Both the position numbers and the translations under genes were made by a program. A stretch of 13,475 nt of DNA, taken from positions 1-13,475 of the forward strand of contig FR898413.1 in the NCBI GenBank assembly GCA_000437515.1. The letters are read 5' to 3'. The stretch is from Acidiphilium sp. CAG:727 (GTDB lineage Bacteria > Bacillota > Clostridia > Christensenellales > Borkfalkiaceae). The notes under the pieces are model-generated. The model had not been told where the DNA came from. It saw only the letters and a list, made by a program, of their open reading frames with translations, and ran no database searches. Of this stretch, positions 1 to 6,064 are shown one piece after another. Numbering within the stretch: position 1 is the stretch's first letter; every line of letters begins with the position of its first letter.

Positions 1-194
1 GCCGCCGCAACTACTATATTAGCGTTAGGCGCACCGTCGGCTACTTCTTTAATAATCTTCGGAATGTCTTTCATAGCGTTGTTTACTTGTCCGATTTTCG
101 TTCCGAACATACTTCCGGATTTATCGAACAGATAAAATAAAGCCATAGTTCTTGCCGCAACTTCTTCTATGTTGTTACCGTCATATCTTCCCAT
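1..194 (-). CDS. von Willebrand factor A (vWA) domain protein, N-terminal part
   Basis: Only the first 64 codons are in the window; the gene runs off the left edge. The start is the ATG at 194-192, preceded by AGGA about 6 bases upstream, and lies 26 bases after the stop of the preceding gene, so it is probably the last visible member of the leftward operon. The protein begins MGRYDGNN and reaches LFYLFDKSGSM near residues 19-29. DxSGSM is the metal-ion-dependent adhesion site (MIDAS) motif of vWA domains, here after a hydrophobic beta strand as expected. There is no signal peptide, so a cytoplasmic TerY-like protein is more likely than a surface adhesin. Its position in one operon with a Ser/Thr kinase supports a TerY-type signalling set; that link is inference. 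The domain call is firm, the exact subfamily is not. Confidence 0.82.
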   Translation of the reverse strand, partial: MGRYDGNNIEEVAARTMALFYLFDKSGSMFGTKIGQVNNAMKDIPKIIKEVADGAPNANIVVAA

Positions 195-220
195 TTGTAT
201 TTCCTGCCTTTAATTATTTT

Positions 221-778
221 TTATAGACTAGACAAAATTTCTAGTGATTCCCTATATATGTCAAAATTATCTTTAAATATATTCTTTTCAAAAGTATGAC
301 ACCCCGTATTTTGGATGTATTTTTCAAGTTTCGAGTAATTATGATCTAATACGAAAGTGTATGCATCTAACATGTCAGATGTCCTTTTACTTGAAATTAA
401 AGCTGCCGTGGCAACAAACGGACGATCTAATATCGGGACTAATGCAAAGTTTCCTGCCTTAAAATATTTATCTACAAGCAAACAAAACATTCCGTAATAA
501 TAAAATTCATTCAAATCCAAAAGGCGAAACATAATCATCGCAATCAGTTCCGTACTAACCAAATCGCCACATTTTTTTATAACGGCTATCACGTCGTTGA
601 TAGCATCGTCAAATAAATGTAGTTCCATTTTTATTGAGCTATTTGATAGAATAATGCCTGCCTCGACATTTTTTTCTGCTATTTCCGCGGTAGAACAGTA
701 ATATAATTTCAATTTTCCACATTCTATTTCGTCAATTAAACCTTCAATATTGTGAATTGTCTTTTCGTTAAGTAACAT
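221..778 (-). CDS. hypothetical protein, 185 aa, operon member
   Basis: I do not recognise this protein. It starts at the ATG at 778-776 behind a GAGGAAG ribosome binding site and overlaps the end of the upstream gene by 11 bases, a strong sign of translational coupling. It is rich in leucine, isoleucine and aromatic residues arranged as amphipathic helices (for example the stretch around residues 70-110), with no signal peptide and no clear transmembrane segment. I see no catalytic motif. Like its neighbour it may be an all-helical scaffold or adaptor used by the kinase/vWA system, but that is only inferred from the tight operon. The 26-base gap to the vWA gene downstream continues the operon. 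Confidence 0.8.
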   Translation of the reverse strand: MLLNEKTIHNIEGLIDEIECGKLKLYYCSTAEIAEKNVEAGIILSNSSIKMELHLFDDAINDVIAVIKKCGDLVSTELIAMIMFRLLDLNEFYYYGMFCLLVDKYFKAGNFALVPILDRPFVATAALISSKRTSDMLDAYTFVLDHNYSKLEKYIQNTGCHTFEKNIFKDNFDIYRESLEILSSL

Positions 779-1367
779 TATACTTCCTCGCTGTATTAAA
801 TATTGTAGAGATTACCTCATACTGTTTTTTTATTATTGTTTTAGATTGCACAAATGTATAGTTTTGGTTTCCCGATTGTTGGCAAGTTAAATAGAACAAA
901 TTTTCAAAATTGTCTTTCTTAACTTCATCAACAAATCTGTCTTGCAAAATTAGAAAACAATGAATGTTTTTCAATGTGTATTTTTCTTCGTTGTCGAAAA
1001 AGCCATAATACGGCATTAATACATCTTCGCAAGAGTTTAGCAACAAAAACGCATACAAATATTGATTTGCTGCCGCTAACACTTTACACATCGGCCAAAC
1101 GACTTCAGCCGGGATACCTTGTCTTATCGATAACGTTCCTTCTATTACATCAAGATAATTTTTTAGTGAGCGAAAATAATCACCGCTGCGTTTAAGGTAA
1201 ACAGCCTCACTAATTAAATCTTTGATCGTTCTATAGGTGATTGAACCATTAACTTGGTAGCCTACTTTTTCGCAGGTAGTAGTAATATTGTTTTCATTCC
1301 ATTTATAATCACCAGACAGGACACCTTTTAGAATCCTATCCAGCCTTTGATAGACAATATTTTGCAT
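768..1367 (-). CDS. hypothetical helical protein, 199 aa, operon member
   Basis: The frame is open from 1394, but I place the start at the ATG at 1367-1365. AAGGGAGAG sits 6 bases before it, and the longer version would overlap the kinase gene without its own ribosome binding site. This gives MQNIVYQRL and a 13-base gap after the kinase stop. The protein is mostly helical by eye. Residues around 50-80 (LISEAVYLKRSGDYFRSLKN) resemble a tetratricopeptide-like helix pair with the G-D-Y/A-L-Y pattern, but I cannot show a repeat array. There is no signal peptide or recognised active site. Its stop codon lies inside the start region of the next gene, so the two are probably made in fixed proportion. 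Function unknown; a partner of the kinase is plausible from position only. Confidence 0.78.
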   Translation of the reverse strand: MQNIVYQRLDRILKGVLSGDYKWNENNITTTCEKVGYQVNGSITYRTIKDLISEAVYLKRSGDYFRSLKNYLDVIEGTLSIRQGIPAEVVWPMCKVLAAANQYLYAFLLLNSCEDVLMPYYGFFDNEEKYTLKNIHCFLILQDRFVDEVKKDNFENLFYLTCQQSGNQNYTFVQSKTIIKKQYEVISTIFNTARKYNVT

Positions 1368-1380
1368 TAAATTCTCTCCC

Positions 1381-2697
1381 TTATATCGATACAACTTTAA
1401 GTTTCATATTTCCGATTTCGATAATCGTATCGGGAATGAGCGTAACCGCTTTGCCGACTTCATAATTCATAGTCGGTTTATCGGGATAGGTTACAGCCCA
1501 CGTTGTATCCGAAGCGTTTTTTATTCCGAATACGCCGGGCGTTTTCTTGCTTTCGACGAAATTACCGACGACCTTATCTCTGCTTCCGAAAGCGGTGTGA
1601 TATTCTGTCAAAGTTTTATCTTTGCCCGCAACGACCGTATAACCGTTTATTTCTATCGCATACGGAATATTTGCCTTTTTATGACAATCAGAACAAGTTA
1701 AAACACCATTTTCTGCCATAGAAGCGAAGTTTATTTCGCCGCACTTCGGGCATACAACCGCGTCGTCCTGCAAATGGTATAAAACCTTTTTCCATTCGCG
1801 TTCCGAAAGTCGTTTTGCGCCGTTCTTCAAACATTCTTCCGAAAACGCCTGTTGAAACGCGTCGTGCAAATATTCGGGGTAAATCGGCCATAAGTTTATA
1901 AGATTAGAACAAGTTCCGCGAACGGGCGAGTTGGACTTGTTCGTTTTACTCATAACGAATACGGGATGAATCGCGTAAAGGTCTTTTTCGATTTGTTGAG
2001 TAAGGCACGGATATCTGCAACAATTCGCGCCCTCTAGCGGGTGAGCGAGAAAAAACAACTCAAATAAAATCACCGAAAGAGAGAATAAGTCCGTGTCCGT
2101 TCCCGGTTTGCTTTTACCGAGAATTACTTCCGGAGCCATATATCCGGGAGTCCCGCCAACGCCGAGATTGTCTCCGTTCGGAGCAACGTTATCGTTGTCG
2201 CAAATAAGCACGTCGCCGGTTACTTTGTCGATGAAGAAGTTACCAGGGCTTAAATCCTGATAACTGTAGCCCTTTCTATGTAATGCCTGAAACGCTTCCA
2301 CGACGTTTATTGCCGCAGAGATTACCGCTTGCGTGCTTTTGAAAAACTCTTTTGCTTTTATAAACTTCGTAAACTCGGCATAGTTTTGCGGGCGCAAATC
2401 CATTATATAGCCGAACCCGTTACTATGTTTCCCCGTCACGGCAACCGCTTTCATCCACAAAAATTCGGGTGACGGACTGCCTGCCGTTACGTTGTCTACG
2501 AGATTTTTATAAAACTTTTTGCAATTAGGTTTTAGCGTTTTAAGATAGTTCGGCAAATACCATTTTAACGCGTATTCTTTTCCGCCGTAATCCACCTTAT
2601 AAACACTGCCTTGTCCGCCTTCGCCGATTTTCGATTTTACCGTAATCGAGCCGCCATTGGTAAGTTTTATTTTATCCCCTTGTTTAAAATCTGCCAT
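1381..2697 (-). CDS. Ser/Thr protein kinase with zinc ribbon and C-terminal beta-rich domain
   Basis: This 438-residue protein is a eukaryote-like kinase. The glycine loop is GEGGQGSVY (25-33) and the ATP-binding lysine is K45 in YALKW. The catalytic loop YQDLSPGN supplies D148 and N153, with tyrosine-glutamine in place of the usual HR. The metal-binding aspartate D167 lies in CDND, replacing DFG, and the APE motif is at 188-190, so the enzyme looks active but divergent. After the kinase domain come two cysteine pairs (C316/C319 and C335/C338) forming a zinc ribbon. A beta-rich tail (about 350-438) could be an FHA-like or similar binding module. There is no transmembrane helix, so it should be cytoplasmic. 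It follows the PH/GRAM-like gene by 25 bases and has AAAGGAT before its ATG. Kinases of this soluble, ribbon-bearing type are known beside vWA proteins in TerY-type sets, which fits the neighbours here. Confidence 0.92.
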   Translation of the reverse strand: MADFKQGDKIKLTNGGSITVKSKIGEGGQGSVYKVDYGGKEYALKWYLPNYLKTLKPNCKKFYKNLVDNVTAGSPSPEFLWMKAVAVTGKHSNGFGYIMDLRPQNYAEFTKFIKAKEFFKSTQAVISAAINVVEAFQALHRKGYSYQDLSPGNFFIDKVTGDVLICDNDNVAPNGDNLGVGGTPGYMAPEVILGKSKPGTDTDLFSLSVILFELFFLAHPLEGANCCRYPCLTQQIEKDLYAIHPVFVMSKTNKSNSPVRGTCSNLINLWPIYPEYLHDAFQQAFSEECLKNGAKRLSEREWKKVLYHLQDDAVVCPKCGEINFASMAENGVLTCSDCHKKANIPYAIEINGYTVVAGKDKTLTEYHTAFGSRDKVVGNFVESKKTPGVFGIKNASDTTWAVTYPDKPTMNYEVGKAVTLIPDTIIEIGNMKLKVVSI

Positions 2698-2722
2698 TGT
2701 TTTTATCCTTTAGTGCTATTTT

Positions 2723-3223
2723 TTACACCAATAAATCTAAAGCCGCTTTGGCTACGTTTCCATTTCCATCGGGAAGTAAAAGCGAGTACACTCTATCTCC
2801 AAATTGAAGAACTAAGCCGTCTGAAAAATCCGAAATAGCGCTTAATTTATCAATCTTACGCTCAAAACAATGCTTGTTTGAGACGAATATGATACGCTTA
2901 TCGGTAAAATACAGAAAACCTTTTGTAATTTCAATGTCGTACTGCGGAATGCTTTCGCCGGTGCTGACGTGATGAGTAAAGCCTTTCCACCATCTGCTGC
3001 TTGAACCGCTACTCCAGCGATACGTATATCTTCTTTGCGTTAAAAGAGCGCACATATCGACGTAACGGCATTTTTCGCCTTGTTTTAATACGAGTTTATC
3101 AGCCTGAATATTCGGCAGTTGTCCCGAATAAATTTTGCTTACGGCTTGCGAAGGCATAATGCTTTGTAAAGTGGGTTTTTGCGGATTATGCAGAAAATAA
3201 TTTGCTAAAAATTGCGTCAACAT
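2723..3223 (-). CDS. small PH/GRAM-like domain protein, first gene of the kinase operon
   Basis: This 166-residue protein opens the leftward operon; GGGGA lies about 9 bases before the ATG at 3223. Residues about 90-166 follow the pattern seen in GRAM and bacterial PH-like domains: a strand with GFLYFTDKRIIFVSNK, then a short charged turn, then ISDFSDGLVLQFGDRVYSL. The N-terminal half contains a tryptophan/serine-rich segment (YRWSSGSSSRWWKG) that may be a flexible loop. No enzyme motif, signal peptide or transmembrane helix is visible. Such domains bind lipids or peptides in other proteins, so a docking role for the kinase is possible but unproven. Its start faces the invertible segment at 3271-3448, and I find no good fixed promoter between that segment and the gene. 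Its expression is therefore likely to depend on the orientation of the switch. Confidence 0.8.
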   Translation of the reverse strand: MLTQFLANYFLHNPQKPTLQSIMPSQAVSKIYSGQLPNIQADKLVLKQGEKCRYVDMCALLTQRRYTYRWSSGSSSRWWKGFTHHVSTGESIPQYDIEITKGFLYFTDKRIIFVSNKHCFERKIDKLSAISDFSDGLVLQFGDRVYSLLLPDGNGNVAKAALDLLV

Positions 3224-3270
3224 ATTTCATTTCCCCATGTTATTTTTAATGTACATTAGGCTTGCGGTTT

Positions 3271-3299
3271 TGTGCATTAAATATTCAGATAGATGCACA
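3271..3299 (+). repeat. left recombination site of the switch (inverted repeat, IRL)
   Basis: The site consists of outer arm TGTGCATTAAA, spacer TATTCAG and inner arm ATAGATGCACA. The arms are partly complementary to each other (TGTGCAT and ATGCACA), as expected for a core site bound by two tyrosine recombinase protomers. The spacer and inner arm are exactly the reverse complement of those in the right site. The outer arm differs from its counterpart at four positions, so the sites share 25 of 29 bases. Confidence 0.8.
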
Positions 3300-3378
3300 A
3301 ATTACTTTAAAAAGTTATAAAAAAGTGCATTTAAAATATAATTTTGCTACGTTTTAGGGGTTTTATTGTCTTTATGAA

Positions 3379-3407
3379 TTGACTAATACAATGGTATTTG
3401 CTATAAT
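3379..3407 (+). promoter_or_regulatory. sigma-A promoter inside the invertible segment, pointing right
   Basis: TTGACT at 3379-3384 and TATAAT at 3402-3407 are separated by exactly 17 bases, close to the ideal sigma-A promoter. The predicted start is near 3414. In this orientation it would make only a short RNA that ends in the hairpin at 3420-3454, or an antisense RNA to the recombinase gene if the hairpin leaks. No open reading frame on the plus strand follows it. Confidence 0.85.
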
Positions 3408-3415
3408 ATAGCAAA
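3397..3415. promoter_or_regulatory. perfect palindrome over the -10 box, possible operator
   Basis: TTTGCTATA, a central A, and TATAGCAAA form a perfect 9-bp dyad that covers the -10 box and reaches the predicted transcription start. A repressor bound here would block the promoter in either orientation of the segment. No candidate repressor gene is identified; binding is inference. Confidence 0.45.
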
Positions 3416-3419
3416 GAAA

Positions 3420-3448
3420 TGTGCATCTATCTGAATAATAGATGTACA
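3420..3448 (-). repeat. right recombination site of the switch (inverted repeat, IRR)
   Basis: On the plus strand the site reads inner arm TGTGCATCTAT, spacer CTGAATA and outer arm ATAGATGTACA. The two arms are complementary over 11 bp with one G-T pair, giving the 11-7-11 architecture of tyrosine recombinase core sites. The 7-bp spacer is not palindromic, so it sets the site's direction; it is inverted relative to the left site, which predicts inversion rather than excision. Confidence 0.8.
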
Positions 3449-3454
3449 TTTTTT
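3420..3454 (+). terminator. hairpin plus T6 formed by the right site
   Basis: In RNA made from the promoter at 3379, the right site folds into an 11-bp stem with a 7-base loop, followed directly by six T residues at 3449-3454. This resembles an intrinsic terminator, though the stem is AU-rich. The left site lacks a T-run on its leftward side, so a flipped promoter should read through into the operon. Confidence 0.55.
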
Positions 3455-3465
3455 ATGTCGTTTTT

Positions 3466-4392
3466 TCATAGCATTTTAGATAGTTTGTTCATCATTTCAG
3501 CCTTATGTTCCCATAAGGAATGAGCATAACGATTAAGGGTAATCATAGCGTTTTTATGCCCGAGAATTTCCGACAGAGATTTTACGTCCATTCCGCATTC
3601 CAAGGCGCGAGTGGCAAACGTATGCCTAAGCGAATGAAACCCTTTATGCGGCAGTTTGAGTTTTTTAAGAAACAATTCAAACGTTCGTTGATAACTGCGG
3701 ATAAAAACGGGCTTTTCGCCGTCTGCAATAACAAATTCGCATCTGCTTTTCTTTCTCATTTCTTTCACCATTTTGAGTATTGTTTTCGATAGGGGAATTT
3801 GCCGCCTTGAATTTTCCGTTTTCGGCGCGTCTAAAATTCTTACGTGCTTGCCGTTTATATCGCCGTCGCGACAAGTTTTCGACACGGTTAAAATACCTTT
3901 TCCTAAGTCTATATCTTTCCACGAAAGCGCAAGTAATTCACCTATTCGCAAGCCCGTGTAAAGACATAAAACTATACCTTTGTATTTATCTTTTTTAGCG
4001 GATAATGCAGCAGTTTCTATCTTCTTTTGCTCGGCGAGCGAAAAGCAATCCACTTGCCTTTCGACTATTTTCGGACGTTTAATTTTATTCGCCGTATATT
4101 CGGGCAAATATCCGACTAAATGCGCCGTTTTCAGCGAATTTTGCACGACCGAAATAATCGTTTTAACAAAGTTAGGAGATAAACCTTTGCCCGTGCGTTT
4201 ATTGCCGTTTACGGTCAAATCCGTTACGAATTTTTGTAATACAAATGGCGTTAATTCCGCCAATTCATAATTGCCTAAACGCGGCAAAATATGTATTTTT
4301 GCAATCTTGCAATACTGCTCGTAAGTCCGCTGTTTACTTGACGGTTTTGTGTAATGTGTCAGCCATTCTTCCATCCAATTTTTGTATGTCAT
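3466..4392 (-). CDS. tyrosine recombinase (integrase/invertase), 308 aa
   Basis: The gene is complete, starting at 4392 with AAGGAGAG six bases upstream. The catalytic set is intact: R149 in TGLRIGELLAL, K191 in APKTENSRR, H253 and R256 in HSLRHTFATRALE, H279 in LGHK and nucleophile Y289 in LNRYAH. Residues about 1-105 form the SAM-like core-binding domain. The family resemblance is to Tn916-type integrases, but the usual extra N-terminal arm-binding domain is missing, which makes the protein about 100 residues shorter than typical element integrases. Its stop lies only 18 bases from the right switch site, so it is the obvious candidate to flip the segment. It also sits in tandem with a Rep-like gene, so it could instead, or also, excise a small mobile element. 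No promoter of its own is obvious. Confidence 0.95.
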   Translation of the reverse strand: MTYKNWMEEWLTHYTKPSSKQRTYEQYCKIAKIHILPRLGNYELAELTPFVLQKFVTDLTVNGNKRTGKGLSPNFVKTIISVVQNSLKTAHLVGYLPEYTANKIKRPKIVERQVDCFSLAEQKKIETAALSAKKDKYKGIVLCLYTGLRIGELLALSWKDIDLGKGILTVSKTCRDGDINGKHVRILDAPKTENSRRQIPLSKTILKMVKEMRKKSRCEFVIADGEKPVFIRSYQRTFELFLKKLKLPHKGFHSLRHTFATRALECGMDVKSLSEILGHKNAMITLNRYAHSLWEHKAEMMNKLSKML

Positions 4393-4454
4393 TTATAACT
4401 CTCCTTGAAGTAAAAATCTTAGTATTTTTTAAAATAAAATCATTTTGGCACCGG

Positions 4455-4517
4455 AACGTGTGCTTGTCCTTTATACGAGACGGCGAGGCTATGCCTCGCC
4501 GTGGACAAGCACACGTT
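4455..4517. repeat. nested palindrome between recombinase and Rep genes
   Basis: Outer arms AACGTGTGCTTGTCC (4455-4469) and its exact complement (4503-4517) enclose a second perfect hairpin, ACGGCGAGGC (4480-4489), loop TAT, GCCTCGCCGT (4493-4502). The outer and inner stems stack directly on the right side, while 10 unpaired bases, TTTATACGAG, bulge on the left. The asymmetric bulged cruciform lies upstream of the recombinase and downstream of the HUH Rep-like gene. It is therefore a candidate replication origin, transfer origin or recombination site. Both outer and inner stems are perfect, which suggests selection on the fold. The role is inference. Confidence 0.7.
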
Positions 4518-4702
4518 TCTCCCAAATCAGCCGACTGAACTTTCGGTTGACAGAAAAGCCAACAAATTAAACTCAATCGTCCGATAGTCAAATGAAAGCG
4601 CGAACGGAAGGCGAACCCGCCGCTAAACCGCTTGGCGATCTTCGCCTTTTACCGTCGCGCGACTTTTTCATTTTTGTGCTATTCGGAGCAAAATTGCGTA
4701 TT
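4518..4702. other. non-coding spacer, one weak inverted repeat
   Basis: I find no convincing gene here. Open frames on both strands lack good ribosome binding sites. AAGGCGAA (4608-4615) and TTCGCCTT (4641-4648) form an 8-bp inverted repeat with a 25-base loop, followed by a short T-run on the plus strand. It may be a weak terminator or part of the element's origin. Together with the nested palindrome it makes up the 310-base gap between the Rep-like and recombinase genes. Confidence 0.4.
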
Positions 4703-5698
4703 TTAATTTGCTTTCGGCATTTGCGCTATCACTTCGGGGCTTACTTTTCCTATAAGGCAGCCTTCGTCCCAACAAGTGAAAGAGTCGAAAAGCAGCAGTT
4801 TTCTATCTTCTTGTCCGATTGTGCATAATACGTCGTCATCCATTATATCGGATACAAAGTATTGCGGCAGGTTGCGAGAATATACGATTCTTGCGCCACA
4901 TTTCTCGATGTATTTCAGTATGTAACGGATACTGCTGTCAAGACTATAAACACTTTGGATTGCCTCGAAATCGCTCCGTCCGAATCGTTCGTTGAAATAG
5001 GTATTCTGAACCGTCTTTTGCACTTTCTCCGTCTTTACGGAATAGTCCTGAACTTCCACGAGATCGCCTATCATTTGCCCGTCGGGGATATAGAAAAGTC
5101 CATGGAAGTGTAATCGTTCCTTTTCTACCGAGCGTTCCCACACGCCTATGTATTTCCAGCCGCGGCGGTAGCACATTTTCTTGAATGTATCCGAAAGTTT
5201 CTTACGAAAAGATTCTTCGGTGTGTTTTGCAGAATCGTAAGTAAAAGTGCAAAAGTAATTCCACGTTTGCAGGCGCGTTTTGCGATACAACCGAGTTTTA
5301 CGACAAATAAGGTTGCGTAGTTGCCGAGCAAAGTTATCTTCAACAAATTGCCGCGCTTCTTTTTCGCTGTTAAAATACGGCGTCATTTTGCTTACGATAA
5401 AAGCCTTTCGCTTACGCTTTTTCATTTTAGAACTTTCTTCATATAGTTCGTTGAATAACTCTTTTTTAGTGAGTAATATTACGCCTTTTATATTGTTAAT
5501 CGGCTTATTGACCGACTTTTCATCTTTCGCTTCGCAATTTTCTTTATCAGAAATCGCTTCGCTGTCGTCATTTTTATCTACGACGGCAATGAGCTTTTCG
5601 AGCGGTTTAGGTCGTTTTCGTAAAAACGGACGAGTGGTCGGCGGTATTGCTATAAAATGTCCGCCGTCGTTGTAGATTTTGCATTTAGGGTAATACAT
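4703..5698 (-). CDS. HUH-type rolling-circle replication initiator (Rep-like), 331 aa
   Basis: The ATG at 5698 follows GGAGGG at an ideal distance. The core lies in residues about 145-265. A first motif is NYFCTFTYD (147-155). The metal-binding HUH motif is RLHFHGLFYI (H197, H199). The presumed nucleophile motif is RYILKYIEK (Y259 and Y263). This order (TxTY, HUH, Y..K) is that of rolling-circle Rep and relaxase-like endonucleases, which nick one strand at an origin and stay attached through tyrosine. The first ~100 residues are charged and low in complexity, with a run KMKKRKRK (91-98) that may bind DNA. The gene lies downstream of a 76-residue small gene and upstream of the recombinase on the same strand, a layout typical of integrative mobilisable elements or integrated plasmids. 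I cannot tell replication from conjugative mobilisation by sequence alone. Confidence 0.85.
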   Translation of the reverse strand: MYYPKCKIYNDGGHFIAIPPTTRPFLRKRPKPLEKLIAVVDKNDDSEAISDKENCEAKDEKSVNKPINNIKGVILLTKKELFNELYEESSKMKKRKRKAFIVSKMTPYFNSEKEARQFVEDNFARQLRNLICRKTRLYRKTRLQTWNYFCTFTYDSAKHTEESFRKKLSDTFKKMCYRRGWKYIGVWERSVEKERLHFHGLFYIPDGQMIGDLVEVQDYSVKTEKVQKTVQNTYFNERFGRSDFEAIQSVYSLDSSIRYILKYIEKCGARIVYSRNLPQYFVSDIMDDDVLCTIGQEDRKLLLFDSFTCWDEGCLIGKVSPEVIAQMPKAN

Positions 5699-5753
5699 AA
5701 ATCCCTCCTTTAAAATTTTTTATTAAATCATGGGAAACGATTACACGAAAAAA

Positions 5754-5984
5754 TTACCCGGTTTTATTCGGCGGCGGTTTTTGTCCTGCCATTATTTCGG
5801 CAAGTTGCTTTTCGTACCGCCGCATCATAACTTCGGTTACTTTCCGTATAATTTCTTCACGCGAAGCCTCCATGTCTTTTGTGTTCACTTCGTCGAGTTT
5901 TACATAGAGCGGAATGTTGGCGGTATATTCGCCTTTCTTATTCCGTAAGCCTATGTACGCGACATTTTGGTATTGTTCTTTCAT
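5754..5984 (-). CDS. small hypothetical protein, 76 aa, upstream of the Rep-like gene
   Basis: The ATG at 5984 has GGGAG nine bases upstream, and the gene precedes the Rep-like gene by 55 bases on the same strand. The protein begins MKEQYQNVAYIGLRNKKGEY, predicted as two beta strands. It then has a charged helix (about residues 38-66, rich in E, R, K and M) and a short proline-rich tail. Nothing catalytic is visible. Small proteins in this position in integrative elements are often accessory factors for replication or excision; that role is an inference from location. Codon use is similar to the Rep-like gene. Confidence 0.72.
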   Translation of the reverse strand: MKEQYQNVAYIGLRNKKGEYTANIPLYVKLDEVNTKDMEASREEIIRKVTEVMMRRYEKQLAEIMAGQKPPPNKTG

Positions 5985-6064
5985 TTAATCGTCTCCCGTT
6001 GATTTCGTAATTTTAGTGTAATTTCCAACCGTAGCAGGTTTTGCAACAGTTAAAAATCTTTTTT

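Larger units (their letters stand above)
3271..3448. other. invertible promoter segment (phase-variation switch), OFF orientation
   Basis: Two matching 29-bp sites in opposite orientation (25 of 29 positions agree) bound a 120-bp interior containing a single strong promoter directed rightward. The operon starting at 3223 lies to the left and a tyrosine recombinase gene lies immediately to the right. Inverting about the centre maps position p to 6719 minus p. The -10 box would then lie at 3312-3317 on the minus strand and transcription would begin near 3305, giving a leader of about 80 bases to the first gene. As sequenced, the operon is cut off from this promoter. Recombinase-flipped promoters of this layout are established in gut bacteria; its use here is inferred from sequence. 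Confidence 0.8.

Noticed and set aside
4455..4517. Nested palindrome as an integron attC site
   Set aside because: No integron integrase or cassette array is present, and the conserved RYYYAAC/GTTRRRY ends of attC are not seen.
4592..4828. 78-residue plus-strand frame antisense to the end of the Rep-like gene
   Set aside because: Half of it is the shadow of the Rep-like gene and its start lacks a ribosome binding site.
4815..4830. TTGTGCATAATA as a third copy of the switch site
   Set aside because: Only the first seven bases match the arm; the spacer and second arm are absent and it lies inside the Rep-like coding sequence.
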